Below are positions 25,862 to 34,838 of a stretch of 35,630 nucleotides of DNA, one piece after another. The position numbers were made by a program, and so were the translations under genes. Source of the stretch: Ichthyobacteriaceae bacterium (GTDB taxonomy: Bacteria; Bacteroidota; Bacteroidia; Flavobacteriales; JADGDT01); contig JAGLDK010000009.1 in the NCBI GenBank assembly GCA_023145615.1, positions 1-35,630 on the forward strand, in the 5' to 3' direction. A model generated the notes under the pieces. The model saw only the letters and a list, made by a program, of their open reading frames with translations, ran no database searches and was not told the origin of the DNA. Each line of letters starts with the position of its first letter. The first letter of the stretch is position 1.

Positions 25862-26698
25862 TTAAAACAACAAAGATATCATACCCGTTACAACTTTACC
25901 ACTTTCACGGTTAAGTTCCGAACCTAATACACTGTGTGGAATTAAAAATACAGCAAGAGTTGTTATGGCTGCAAATATAAAAAACACTCTATTTTCTTCT
26001 TGAGTTTTGCATTTAAAAATGGCGTATGTCCAAGCAATAAGTGCAATAAGTGTTTTGTTATCGGTTAAATCCCAACCAAACGGAATACCTGTCCAAAACT
26101 CACCAAAAGCATATTTTTGCATAATTGGTCCGAAAATAAAACCGCCAATTATCAACGATATTATAGCATATCTACCCCAAATTTTATAATCTAAACGTCC
26201 GGTAGCTGCACTAAGCCCCGATAAAGTAGAAAGCAACATAGCAAAAAACATAAAGAAAATATGAGGAGCCAAAACACCAATAGGCACCGGATCGCGGTAA
26301 CGTAAAACTATAGGAGTATCCTTTTTCTCAAAAATACTTTCGGTAGGAGTTATTAACTCAATATAATACATAAGTTTACCAGCTGCCGATTGATGTGGAA
26401 GTTCAGCAATTAATTCATTATCATTTCTTTCGAAGTTAATAACAGAATATTCTTCGCCTTCAATAACCGGATAATGTTTGTAATGAACTTTTGCCGATAC
26501 ACTACTGTTTGGCATCTCTATTTTTATAGGAGCTAAAAATTCGCCAGCATTACTTCTCGGAAGCTTATACTTATAAACCTGTCCACTAATATCTGTTTTC
26601 ATCCAATCGGGATGAGTAGGGCCTACCAGTTTCTGAAAAACCGATGCCGAAATGGTAATAAGTACCGACAGTACTATTAATAAATATTTATTATTCAT
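25862..26698 (-). CDS. Unrecognised membrane protein
   Basis: This 278-residue protein starts at the ATG at 26698 (MNNKYLLIVLSVLITISASV); an upstream in-frame ATG at 26725 would add nine polar residues. It has an N-terminal signal or anchor helix. An extracytoplasmic beta-type region of about 100 residues follows (GQVYKYKLPRSNAGEFLAPI then KVHYKHYPVIEGEEYS). About five transmembrane helices occupy the C-terminal half. A conserved-looking loop, EFWTGIPFGWDLTDNKTLIALIAW, recalls the WWD-type helices of cytochrome c assembly proteins, but it lacks the tryptophan pair. I do not recognise the family and assign no function. It stands alone on its strand. Confidence 0.7.
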   Translation of the reverse strand: MNNKYLLIVLSVLITISASVFQKLVGPTHPDWMKTDISGQVYKYKLPRSNAGEFLAPIKIEMPNSSVSAKVHYKHYPVIEGEEYSVINFERNDNELIAELPHQSAAGKLMYYIELITPTESIFEKKDTPIVLRYRDPVPIGVLAPHIFFMFFAMLLSTLSGLSAATGRLDYKIWGRYAIISLIIGGFIFGPIMQKYAFGEFWTGIPFGWDLTDNKTLIALIAWTYAIFKCKTQEENRVFFIFAAITTLAVFLIPHSVLGSELNRESGKVVTGMISLLF

Positions 26699-26725
26699 GT
26701 TTTTTTTTTGATTTAACGGTTGCAA

Positions 26726-27119
26726 TATATTTTATAAAAGCAAATTATTTTGTTTTAATTTCAACAAATATATAGTATGTACATGTATTAATGTGCCATG
26801 ACTTGTATTATATAATTTATTAAGCTATCAAATTTTTTTATTAGAGGAGTGTTTTCAGATAGTGTGTTGTATTAAAAAGCTCAATTAAATACTTGATGGT
26901 TTTGTATTATAAATACCAATATTCACAGTTGTTTTATTTCCATTAAAAGTTTTATCATATTTGTTAGGTGGTTATTATGTGATTGTTAGGTGAGTTTAAA
27001 TTACAGTAGTTTCATTGTATTATAAAACACGCATAACTACATAATTGCTGATTAATATCATATAATTTATACTGATGTTGAAATAGATTTGAGGAAACAC
27101 AATTCTCGAAAAATATTTT
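26726..27119. other. Divergent intergenic region
   Basis: About 400 AT-rich bases lie between the minus-strand membrane gene and the plus-strand exonuclease gene. I see no ORF, RNA gene or strong hairpin. The promoters of both genes must lie here but were not pinned down. Confidence 0.45.
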
Positions 27120-27608
27120 ATGAAAACATTTACTGCTATTGATTTTGAAACAGCTACAGGAAGTAGAAATTCGGCTTGTTCGGTTGGAATAATTACTGTT
27201 GAAGATGGGCAAATAACTAACGAGTATCATACTTTAATACAGCCACCACACAACGAGTATAATTGGCATAATACGCAAGTACATGGCATAACATCGCACA
27301 ACACTTTAAAAGCTCCAACATTTGCGCAAGTGTATGCTGAAATTAAAAACTTGTTGCAAAACAGATTAGTTGTAGCTCATAACGAAAGCTTTGATAGAAG
27401 TGTACTTACTAAAACAATGGCTTTGTATGGTTTAAATTATTCGGAGCTAAATTTAAATGATAAATGGGAGTGTACTTATAAAATACATGGCAAAAAGTTG
27501 AATGTTTGTGCCGAAAAATTCGGAATAGAACTAAAGCATCACGATGCTCTTTCTGATGCACGTGCTTGTGCGTTACTGTATCTTAAAAAAGATTTATCAG
27601 CAGTTTAA
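27120..27608 (+). CDS. DEDDh 3'-5' exonuclease, DnaQ/RNase T-like
   Basis: This 162-residue stand-alone exonuclease domain is of the DNA polymerase III epsilon type. Exo I is D8-F-E10-T in FTAIDFETATGSR. Exo II is AHNESFDRSVL with D92. Exo III is HHDALSDARACA with H141 and D146, so all catalytic residues of the DEDDh class are present. There is no fused GIY-YIG, BRCT or polymerase part. Such short proteins act in DNA repair or RNA trimming; the specific substrate cannot be told. It is monocistronic, about 135 bases before the his leader. Confidence 0.88.
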   Translation: MKTFTAIDFETATGSRNSACSVGIITVEDGQITNEYHTLIQPPHNEYNWHNTQVHGITSHNTLKAPTFAQVYAEIKNLLQNRLVVAHNESFDRSVLTKTMALYGLNYSELNLNDKWECTYKIHGKKLNVCAEKFGIELKHHDALSDARACALLYLKKDLSAV

Positions 27609-27681
27609 AGTGTATTTTTAAACAAATTAAATGTTTCTTTTTGATACTGCAGTTTGTATAATATTACAATACTGTAAGCGG

Positions 27682-27713
27682 TTGTTTTTATTGTAGTTAT
27701 TGTGTTAATTTTT
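27682..27713 (+). promoter_or_regulatory. Possible his operon promoter
   Basis: A TTG at 27682-27684 and TAATTTTT at 27706-27713 are spaced by 21 bases. They weakly fit the Bacteroidota -33/-7 layout and lie about 30 bases before the leader ORF. The match to TAnnTTTG is imperfect. Confidence 0.25.
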
Positions 27714-27743
27714 TTTTCTTATAACTAAGTCAAATCAAAAAAT

Positions 27744-27836
27744 ATGCTTACACTTGCAACAAATAACAAAAGCTTAATAAAAACTATCGAAATGATAATA
27801 ATTCGCCATCGCCATCATATTATATACTTACCATAG
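27744..27836 (+). CDS. hisL: Histidine operon leader peptide
   Basis: This short ORF of 30 codons from the ATG at 27744, or 14 codons from the in-frame ATG at 27792, ends at TAG 27834-27836. The last 14 residues are MIIIRHRHHIIYLP. Three His codons (CAT at 27807, 27813 and 27816) lie within 12 bases, interleaved with two CGC Arg codons that seem rare in this window. The ORF stands about 190 bases upstream of hisG and overlaps RNA segments that can pair in alternative ways, ending in an intrinsic terminator. By analogy with enterobacterial HisL, ribosome stalling at the His codons when charged His-tRNA is scarce would favour the antiterminator. Function is inference; the His cluster and the structures are seen directly. 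Confidence 0.75.
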   Translation: MLTLATNNKSLIKTIEMIIIRHRHHIIYLP

Positions 27837-27925
27837 GTGAGGTGATGATATATGCGGTTAATTCGGCAAATAATATAAAAATCATACCCCATCTAAGTAA
27901 TTTAGGTGGGGTATTTTATTTTTAC
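27807..27925 (+). promoter_or_regulatory. Histidine attenuator (alternative pairings and terminator)
   Basis: Segment 1, CATCGCC (27807-27813, inside the His codons), can pair with segment 2, GGTGATG (27841-27847). A neighbouring hairpin CTTACC/GGTGAG (27827-27832 with 27836-27841) also uses this area. Segment 2 as GGTGATGAT (27841-27849) can instead pair with segment 3, ATCATACC (27881-27888), with one bulged G: the antiterminator. Segment 3 is shared with the terminator: ATACCCCATCTAA (27884-27896) pairs with TTAGGTGGGGTAT (27902-27914) around GTAAT with one G-U pair, followed by TATTTTATTTTT. The pairings are mutually exclusive, as a ribosome-mediated attenuator requires. Confidence 0.72.
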
Positions 27926-28028
27926 TACATCAAAATAACAATAGTTTACAGTAATAGTTTTTTTTTATAAAAAATAATAATAACATAAAGCTGAAGGCTT
28001 AATTGCCAAAAGCTAAAACCAAAATAAT

Positions 28029-28886
28029 ATGAGTATTTTAAGAATTGCAGTTCAGAAATCGGGAAGACTAAACGAGGATTCTCTTAAAATTTTAAAAGAT
28101 TGTGGAATATCAATTAACAACGGAAAAGGTCAGTTAAAAGCACAATCATCAAACTTTCCGTTAGAAATACTTTATTTAAGAAGTTCTGATATTCCTCAGT
28201 ATGTACAAGATGGAGTTGCTGATATTGCAATTGTTGGAGAAAATGTACTTGTTGATAAAAGAAGTGATTTAAACATTGTAGAAAAACTTGGTTTCTCTAA
28301 ATGTAGAGTTTCTTTGGCAGTGCCTAAAGAAGTTAACTATACTGGTGCAGAATGGTTTGAAGGTAAAAGACTTGCTACATCGTATGTAAATACTGCTCAA
28401 GATTTTTTTGATGCAAAAGGTATTAAAGTCGATTACCATAAAATATCGGGATCGGTAGAAATTGCTCCTAATATTGGGCTTGCCGATGGTATTTGCGATA
28501 TTGTAGAATCGGGTAGTACTTTATTTAAAAACGGACTTAAAGAGGTTGAGGAGATTTTTAAATCGGAAGCTGTTTTGGTTTCAAATAAAAAATTAAGCGC
28601 TGAAAAACAAGCTATTTTAGATAAGTTGGTTTTCAGAATTAAAGCTGTTTTAAAAGGTAAAAAATCGAAATATGTTTTATTAAACATTCCTAAAAATAAA
28701 GTTGAAGAAATTTCGAATTTATTACCTGGAATGAAAAGCCCAACAGTAACTCCGTTGGCAAAAGAAGGTTGGTGCTCAATACAAACAGTAATTGAAGAAA
28801 CCAAATTTTGGGAAGTTATTGATGAGCTTAAAAATGCTGGTGCCGAAGGGATTTTAATTATGCCAATTGAAAAAATTGTGCTGTAA
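28029..28886 (+). CDS. hisG: ATP phosphoribosyltransferase, long form
   Basis: This enzyme joins ATP and PRPP to phosphoribosyl-ATP, the first and committed step of histidine synthesis. At 285 residues it is the long form. It has two substrate-binding domains (LRIAVQKSGRLNEDSLKIL; VADIAIVGENVLVD; and the PRPP loop ADGICDIVESGSTLFKNGL). A C-terminal ACT-like regulatory domain follows (about residues 210-285, YVLLNIPKNKVEEISNLLPG and GAEGILIMPIEKIV) and allows feedback inhibition by histidine without HisZ. It is the first structural gene of the operon, 104 bases after the attenuator terminator. Confidence 0.97.
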   Translation: MSILRIAVQKSGRLNEDSLKILKDCGISINNGKGQLKAQSSNFPLEILYLRSSDIPQYVQDGVADIAIVGENVLVDKRSDLNIVEKLGFSKCRVSLAVPKEVNYTGAEWFEGKRLATSYVNTAQDFFDAKGIKVDYHKISGSVEIAPNIGLADGICDIVESGSTLFKNGLKEVEEIFKSEAVLVSNKKLSAEKQAILDKLVFRIKAVLKGKKSKYVLLNIPKNKVEEISNLLPGMKSPTVTPLAKEGWCSIQTVIEETKFWEVIDELKNAGAEGILIMPIEKIVL

Positions 28887-28920
28887 TTATTATATCAACA
28901 TAAATTAATTATACAAGATT

Positions 28921-30222
28921 TTGGAAAAAATATTCAACCCTGCAAAAAGCACATGGTCGGAAATATTAAAACGACCAACCAAAGAATTATACGAAATAGA
29001 AGAAACTGTTTCGGCAATTTTTAAAGAAATAAAGCAAGAAGGTAATAAAGCTGTAAATAAATATACTTTTAAGTTTGATGGGGTTGATGCTCATGGAAAG
29101 GAAAGTTTACAGAATACTATTTTAGTTTCGGAACAAGAAATTAAAGAAGCCGAATTGTTGGTTGACGATAAGTTGAAGAAAGCAATTTTGGTAGCTAAAG
29201 CTAATATTCTGAAATTTCATGATGCTCAAAAGCTCGAAAAGAAACTTGTAGAAACTATGCCTGGCGTAGTTTGTTGGCAAGAAACTCGTGCTATTGAAAA
29301 GGTTGGATTGTATATTCCTGGTGGAAGTGCTCCTTTGTTTTCATCGGTGTTAATGCTTGGTATGCCTGCTATAATTGCGGGATGTAACGAAATAGTACTT
29401 TGTACTCCTCCAAATAAAGAAGGTAAAATTAATCCTGCAATTTTGTTTACTGCTACTCAGGTTGGAATTACAAAAATTGTAAAAGCCGGAGGAATTCAAG
29501 CTATTGGAGCTATGACTTTTGGTACTGAAACCGTGCCTCAGGTTAATAAAATATTCGGGCCTGGAAATCAGTATGTAACTGTTGCAAAACAATTATCAAC
29601 AAAACACGGTGTTGCTATTGATATGCCGGCTGGGCCTTCGGAAGTTTTGGTTATGGCCGATAAAACTGCTAACCCTGCTTTTGTAGCTGCCGATTTACTT
29701 TCTCAGGCCGAGCATGGTGGAGATTCTCAGGTAATTTTAGTTAGTACCGATAAAAATATTTTGGCTAAAACCGAAGTTGAAGTTGAGAAACAATTAAAAC
29801 AATTATCGAGAGCTGATATTGCACAGCAAGCAATTAATAATTCGAAGCTTTTATATGTTGAAAATTTAGAAGAAGCTATTGAATTATCGAATGAATATGC
29901 ACCAGAGCATTTAATTATTTCGATGGCAAATTTCGAAGAAATAGTTCCGCAAATAAAAAATGCAGGTTCGGTTTTTTTAGGAAATTATACGCCCGAAAGT
30001 GCTGGAGATTATGCATCGGGTACTAATCATACTTTGCCAACAAATGGATTTACAAGAGCATATAGTGGCGTAAATTTATCGGCATATTGCAAAACTATTA
30101 CTTTCCAAAATATATCAAAACAAGGATTGCAAAATCTGGGAGAAACTATTGAGGTAATGGCTGAAGCTGAAGGATTAGATGCTCATAAAAATGCGGTTAC
30201 TTTACGAATTGTTAATGGTTAA
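28921..30222 (+). CDS. hisD: Histidinol dehydrogenase
   Basis: This 433-residue zinc enzyme catalyses the last two steps, histidinol to histidinal to histidine, with NAD+. It has the signature GPGNQYVTVAKQ, IDMPAGPSEVLVMAD and LLSQAEHGGDSQ, with Zn ligands Q262 and H265. The catalytic Glu-His pair lies in EYAPEHLII, and the C-terminal ASGTNHTLPTNGFTRAYSG is intact. It starts with TTG at 28921; no ATG or GTG fits nearby and the reading from TTG matches the family N-terminus. Confidence 0.97.
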   Translation: MEKIFNPAKSTWSEILKRPTKELYEIEETVSAIFKEIKQEGNKAVNKYTFKFDGVDAHGKESLQNTILVSEQEIKEAELLVDDKLKKAILVAKANILKFHDAQKLEKKLVETMPGVVCWQETRAIEKVGLYIPGGSAPLFSSVLMLGMPAIIAGCNEIVLCTPPNKEGKINPAILFTATQVGITKIVKAGGIQAIGAMTFGTETVPQVNKIFGPGNQYVTVAKQLSTKHGVAIDMPAGPSEVLVMADKTANPAFVAADLLSQAEHGGDSQVILVSTDKNILAKTEVEVEKQLKQLSRADIAQQAINNSKLLYVENLEEAIELSNEYAPEHLIISMANFEEIVPQIKNAGSVFLGNYTPESAGDYASGTNHTLPTNGFTRAYSGVNLSAYCKTITFQNISKQGLQNLGETIEVMAEAEGLDAHKNAVTLRIVNG

Positions 30223-30298
30223 ACTGTATTGACATTTACATATTGATAATTCACAATTCAGAATTGTACATTGATATTTGCACATTGATATTAAAAAA

Positions 30299-31321
30299 AT
30301 GGAACATTTAGTAAGAGAAAATATAAAGGCATTAAAACCATACTCTTCGGCAAGAGATGAGTTTAAGCAAAAAGCAGAAGTGTATTTAGATGCTAACGAA
30401 AATCCTTATAATAATAGTTTAAATAGATACCCCGACCCATACCAAAAAGACGTTAAAAAATTGATTTCGGAATGGCGTGGTGTTTCTGTTAATAAAATGA
30501 TGTTGGGAAATGGAAGCGATGAGGTATTAGATTTAATATATCGTGCTTTTGTTGAGCCAAAACAAGATAATGCAATTCAGCTTCCGCCAACTTATGGTAT
30601 GTACGATGTGTTGGCTAACATTAATAATGTTGAATTAAGAAGTGTTGGTTTAAACGATGATTTCTCGTTAGATATTGATGCTATTTTAGAGGCTCAGGAC
30701 AATAATTCGAAGTTGCTTTTTGTTTGTTCGCCTAATAATCCAACTGCTAATGTTTTTGATATATCGAAAGTAGAAAAACTTTTGAAAGAGTTTAATGGAG
30801 TTGTGGTTATTGATGAAGCTTATATTGATTTTGCTGAAGGTAAATCGTGGGTTGATAGATTAGACGAGTTTCCTAATTTAATTGTTACTCAAACTTTTTC
30901 GAAAGCACTTGGGCATGCGGCTATCAGACTTGGAATTGCTTATGCATCGGAATATATTATTTCGGTACTAAACAAAATTAAGCCACCTTATAATGTAAAC
31001 GAACTTACTCAGCGTAGAGCTTTAGAAGTATTGAATAAAAGAGATTTTTATTTGCAAATTAAGGCTATAAAAGAGGAGAGAGAAAAGCTAAATATTGAAT
31101 TATTGGAACTTACTTTTGTTGAAAAAGTTTATCCATCGGAAGCCAATTTTATTTTGATAAAAGTTGATGATGCAAATAAGCGTTACGATGAACTTTTAGC
31201 ACAAGGAATTGTTATAAGAAACAGAAGTACTCAATATAAATGCGAAAATACATTGAGAATAAGTATTGGTACTCCTGATGAAAACGAGATTTTAATTAAA
31301 GCAATGAATAAACTGGTTTAA
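30299..31321 (+). CDS. hisC: Histidinol-phosphate aminotransferase
   Basis: This 340-residue PLP enzyme of fold type I turns imidazole acetol phosphate and glutamate into histidinol phosphate. I use the ATG at 30299 (MEHLVRENIKALKPYSSARDE). A TTG seven codons upstream is open but less likely. The conserved DANENPYN, GNGSDEVLDLIYRAF, CSPNNPTAN and VVIDEAYIDF are present, and the PLP lysine is K202 in TQTFSKALGHAAIRLGIA. The arginine that binds phosphate and carboxylate is in NTLRISIGTPDEN. Confidence 0.97.
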   Translation: MEHLVRENIKALKPYSSARDEFKQKAEVYLDANENPYNNSLNRYPDPYQKDVKKLISEWRGVSVNKMMLGNGSDEVLDLIYRAFVEPKQDNAIQLPPTYGMYDVLANINNVELRSVGLNDDFSLDIDAILEAQDNNSKLLFVCSPNNPTANVFDISKVEKLLKEFNGVVVIDEAYIDFAEGKSWVDRLDEFPNLIVTQTFSKALGHAAIRLGIAYASEYIISVLNKIKPPYNVNELTQRRALEVLNKRDFYLQIKAIKEEREKLNIELLELTFVEKVYPSEANFILIKVDDANKRYDELLAQGIVIRNRSTQYKCENTLRISIGTPDENEILIKAMNKLV

Positions 31322-31404
31322 TTGCTTGTTTGATTATGTGTTAATTCGTTTTTGCCGAATACATTATAAACAAATAACAATATAACCTAAACACATAAAC
31401 AGTT

Positions 31405-32529
31405 GTGAAAACAGTATTGAAAAAAGCATTATTTATAGATAGAGATGGTACAATAGTAGTTGAGCCACCTGTAGATTATCAGCTTGATAGTCTTGAAAAG
31501 TTAGAATTTTATCCAAAGGTATTTCAGTATTTGGCACGTATTGCTGCCGAGTTGAATTACGAATTGGTTATGGTAACAAATCAAGATGGTTTAGGAACCG
31601 ATTCTTTTCCTGAGGATACTTTTTGGCCTGCACACAATAAAATGCTACAAGCTTTTGAAGGAGAAGGAATAAAGTTTGATGATATACTTATCGACCGTAG
31701 TTTTCCGGAAGATATGGCACCAACACGTAAGCCACGTACAGGGTTGTTAGAAGAAAAATACATGACCGGTAATTACGATTTGGCAAATTCGTATGTGCTT
31801 GGAGATAGAGCTACCGATATTGAGTTGGCTAAAAATTTGGGTGCAAAAGGTATTTTTATTGCTGATGAACATGCCGAACCTGCCGATGCCGAAACTCAGG
31901 CTTTACAAACTAATGATTGGAAGGTTATTTATGAGTTTTTGAAAAGTAAGGAGCGTATTTCGGTTGTGAAACGTTATACTAACGAAACCAAAATTGATAT
32001 TAAACTTGAATTGCTTGGTAATGGTGGTGGAACAATTGACACCGGAATTAAGTTTTTCGATCATATGTTAGAGCAAATTTCTCGTCATGGAAGCATGAAC
32101 TTGGATGTTAAAGTTGTTGGAGATTTAGAGGTTGATGAGCATCATACAATTGAAGATACTGCTTTGGCATTAGGAGAGGCTTTTAAAATAGCTCTTGGAA
32201 ATAAAATGGGTATTGAGCGTTATGGTTTTACTTTACCTATGGACGATTGCCTGGCTCAGGTTGCAATTGATTTTGGTGGTAGAAATTGGCTTGTTTGGGA
32301 AACCGAATTTAAAAGAGAGTATGTTGGTAAAATGCCTACAGAAATGTTTTTCCACTTTTTTAAATCGTTTAGCGATGCTGCACAATGCAACCTAAATATT
32401 AAAGCCGAAGGAGATAACGAACATCATAAAATTGAAGGTATTTTTAAGGCTTTTGCTAAAACTATGAAAATGGCGGTAAAACAAAATTTTGCGGATATGC
32501 AAATACCATCAACTAAAGGAACGATATAA
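31405..32529 (+). CDS. hisB: Bifunctional histidinol-phosphatase / IGP dehydratase
   Basis: This 374-residue fusion catalyses two non-consecutive steps. The N-terminal HAD phosphatase domain (about 1-165) has nucleophile D12 and D14 in [10 protein letters not shown], the Thr/Ser motif VMVTNQDG and the acidic end [12 protein letters not shown]. It removes phosphate from histidinol phosphate. The C-terminal domain (about 178-374) is imidazoleglycerol-phosphate dehydratase. Its metal-binding histidine motifs are [14 protein letters not shown] and [13 protein letters not shown], plus [13 protein letters not shown]. It starts with GTG. This fusion is the same as in Enterobacteria and common in Bacteroidota. 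Confidence 0.97.
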   Translation: MKTVLKKALFIDRDGTIVVEPPVDYQLDSLEKLEFYPKVFQYLARIAAELNYELVMVTNQDGLGTDSFPEDTFWPAHNKMLQAFEGEGIKFDDILIDRSFPEDMAPTRKPRTGLLEEKYMTGNYDLANSYVLGDRATDIELAKNLGAKGIFIADEHAEPADAETQALQTNDWKVIYEFLKSKERISVVKRYTNETKIDIKLELLGNGGGTIDTGIKFFDHMLEQISRHGSMNLDVKVVGDLEVDEHHTIEDTALALGEAFKIALGNKMGIERYGFTLPMDDCLAQVAIDFGGRNWLVWETEFKREYVGKMPTEMFFHFFKSFSDAAQCNLNIKAEGDNEHHKIEGIFKAFAKTMKMAVKQNFADMQIPSTKGTI

Positions 32530-32596
32530 CAATTAGAAATTATCAATAAACAATTTTTTATAGGTAGTTGGTAATTGAAAACTGTAAATTGAAAAA

Positions 32597-33175
32597 ATGA
32601 TAGTAATAGTAGATTACGGAGCAGGAAATATACAATCGGTAAAGTTTGCTTTTGAACGTTTGGGTGTTGATGCGGTTTTAACATCGGATGTTGAGGTTAT
32701 TAAAAAAGCCGATAAAGTTATTTTTCCAGGAGTTGGTAGAGCCGAATCGGCAATGGTTAAGTTAAAAGCTACAGGTTTAGATAAACTAATTCCTGCTTTA
32801 AAACAGCCTGTTTTGGGTGTTTGTTTGGGTATGCAACTTATGTGTAAACATACTGCCGAAGACAATATTAATGGACTTGATATTTTTCCGTTAGAAGTTA
32901 AAGAGTTTCCTAAAACATTAAAGGTGCCACAAATTGGTTGGAATCAAATTTCGGAACTAAAAACCGATTTGTTGAAAGATGTTAAAGAGGATTCGTTTGT
33001 ATATTTTGTGCATAGTTTTTATGTGCCTGATAATAGTTTCAGCATAGCATCAACTAACTACGGAATGAAATATTCGTCGGCAATAAAGAAAGATAATTTT
33101 TATGCAACTCAGTTTCATCCTGAAAAGTCGGGAAGTATTGGAGAGCAAATTTTAAAAAACTTTTTGGCCATATAA
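32597..33175 (+). CDS. hisH: Imidazole glycerol phosphate synthase, glutaminase subunit
   Basis: This 192-residue class I glutamine amidotransferase supplies ammonia to HisF. The catalytic triad is complete: C76 in VLGVCLGMQLM, and H174 and E176 in QFHPEKSG. The oxyanion strand PGVGRAESAM is present. It is followed at 80 bases by hisA. Confidence 0.97.
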   Translation: MIVIVDYGAGNIQSVKFAFERLGVDAVLTSDVEVIKKADKVIFPGVGRAESAMVKLKATGLDKLIPALKQPVLGVCLGMQLMCKHTAEDNINGLDIFPLEVKEFPKTLKVPQIGWNQISELKTDLLKDVKEDSFVYFVHSFYVPDNSFSIASTNYGMKYSSAIKKDNFYATQFHPEKSGSIGEQILKNFLAI

Positions 33176-33255
33176 TTTAACCGTTTATGTTGATTTGTTG
33201 AATGTTTATTTATAATGTTTCAACAGCTCAATTATTAAACATTTCAGCAAATAAA

Positions 33256-33984
33256 ATGAGAATAATACCAGCAATAGATATTATAGGAGGTAAATGCGTA
33301 AGACTTACCAAAGGAGATTATAGTACCAAAAAAATATATAACGAAAGCCCGTTGGATGTGGCTTTAGAGTTTCAAGATAACGGAATTGAGTATTTGCACG
33401 TTGTAGATTTAGACGGAGCAAAATCAAGCCACATTGTAAACCACAAGGTTTTAGAAACTATAGCTTCTCGCACAAATTTAAAAATTGATTTTGGAGGAGG
33501 ATTGAAAACCGATGAGGATTTGAAAATTGCTTTCGAAAGTGGTGCTCAACAAATTACTGGAGGAAGTATTGCGGTTAAAAATCCTGAAATTTTTGAAGGT
33601 TGGATTAAAAAATACGGAAGCGATAAAATTATACTTGGTGCCGATGTAATGAATGAAAAAATTGCAGTTGCTGGTTGGCAAGAAGATTCGGGGCTTGATC
33701 TTTATGATTTTCTTGATGATTATACATCGAAAGGAATTAAGAACGTTATTTGTACCGATATTTCGAAAGACGGTATGCTTGAAGGGGCTTCGGTTGCATT
33801 GTATATTAAGATGATTGCAAAGTATAAAAACATAAATCTTACTGCAAGCGGTGGAGTTAGTAATATTGCCGACTTAATGATTTTAAGAGAAAATGGTTTG
33901 GAATCGGCAATTGTTGGAAAGGCTATTTACGAGGAAAGAATTTCGATGAAACAGTTGCAGGATTTTATTTTAAGTAACGGCTAA
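33256..33984 (+). CDS. hisA: Phosphoribosylformimino-AICAR-P isomerase
   Basis: This 242-residue (beta/alpha)8 barrel isomerises ProFAR to PRFAR. I start it at the ATG at 33256 ([17 protein letters not shown]). An in-frame ATG at 33202 would add 18 residues not seen in the family. The catalytic aspartates are D8 near the N-terminus and the one in [13 protein letters not shown]. The two phosphate-binding Gly-rich loops, IDFGGGLKT and TASGGVSN, show the ancient half-barrel duplication shared with HisF. Its stop is 11 bases before hisF. Confidence 0.96.
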   Translation: MRIIPAIDIIGGKCVRLTKGDYSTKKIYNESPLDVALEFQDNGIEYLHVVDLDGAKSSHIVNHKVLETIASRTNLKIDFGGGLKTDEDLKIAFESGAQQITGGSIAVKNPEIFEGWIKKYGSDKIILGADVMNEKIAVAGWQEDSGLDLYDFLDDYTSKGIKNVICTDISKDGMLEGASVALYIKMIAKYKNINLTASGGVSNIADLMILRENGLESAIVGKAIYEERISMKQLQDFILSNG

Positions 33985-33995
33985 CATCTATTAAA

Positions 33996-34751
33996 ATGCT
34001 TACAAAAAGAATAGTTCCTTGTTTGGACATAAAAAATGGTAGAACCGTAAAAGGTGTAAACTTTGTTAATTTAAGAGATGCTGGTGATCCGGTTGATTTA
34101 GCAGAAATTTACTCGAAAAATGGTGCCGACGAATTGGTTTTTTTAGATATTTCGGCTACCGAAGAACGCAGAAGAACTCTTGTTGATTTGGTTAAACGAG
34201 TTGCTCAGCGTATTAATATTCCGTTTACAGTAGGTGGCGGAATATCGTCGGTTAGTGATGTTGATAGATTGTTAAAATCGGGTGCCGATAAGGTTTCTAT
34301 AAATTCATCGGCAGTAAAACGCCCAGAGCTTATAAACGAACTTTCGGCAGCTTTTGGTGCACAATGTGTTGTTGTTGCTATTGATGCCAAGCAAATTGAT
34401 GGAGAGTGGATAGTACATCTTGTAGGTGGTAAAGTGCCTACCGAACTTAATCTTTTCGATTGGGCAAAAGAGGCTCAAGATAGAGGTGCAGGAGAAATTT
34501 TGTTTACATCAATGAATAACGATGGAACTAAAGATGGCTTTGCAAACGAGGCTTTGGCACGTTTAAGTAACAATTTACATATTCCTATAATTGCATCGGG
34601 TGGGGCAGGAACAATGCAACATTTTGCCGATACTTTTATTGATGGAAAAGCCGATGCAGCTTTGGCAGCTAGTGTTTTTCATTTTAAAGAAATTGAAATT
34701 GCCGACTTAAAAGCCGAATTAAAAAAACAAGGTATAGCGGTTAGAATTTAA
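33996..34751 (+). CDS. hisF: Imidazole glycerol phosphate synthase, cyclase subunit
   Basis: This 251-residue (beta/alpha)8 barrel uses ammonia from HisH to convert PRFAR to imidazole glycerol phosphate and AICAR. The catalytic aspartates are D11 in [16 protein letters not shown] and the one in VVVAIDAKQ. The phosphate loops are TVGGGISSV and [11 protein letters not shown], and the second-half motif [13 protein letters not shown] is intact. The hisIE start lies 87 bases downstream, after a spacer with a small dyad. Confidence 0.97.
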   Translation: MLTKRIVPCLDIKNGRTVKGVNFVNLRDAGDPVDLAEIYSKNGADELVFLDISATEERRRTLVDLVKRVAQRINIPFTVGGGISSVSDVDRLLKSGADKVSINSSAVKRPELINELSAAFGAQCVVVAIDAKQIDGEWIVHLVGGKVPTELNLFDWAKEAQDRGAGEILFTSMNNDGTKDGFANEALARLSNNLHIPIIASGGAGTMQHFADTFIDGKADAALAASVFHFKEIEIADLKAELKKQGIAVRI

Positions 34752-34838
34752 TAATTTACTAACAATTATAAGTTGTGCAATTACCAATAACTTATAGCTG
34801 TTAATTGCATTAATATGCATATTGATAATTGAAAAAAC

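Noticed and set aside
27609-28028. T-box or other riboswitch upstream of hisG
   Set aside because: No T-box specifier architecture or conserved T-box sequence is visible. The His-codon ORF plus competing stems explains the region.
30278-30298. HisC starting at the TTG at 30278
   Set aside because: An ATG at 30299 gives the normal family N-terminus, and the extra residues derive from a repeated spacer sequence.
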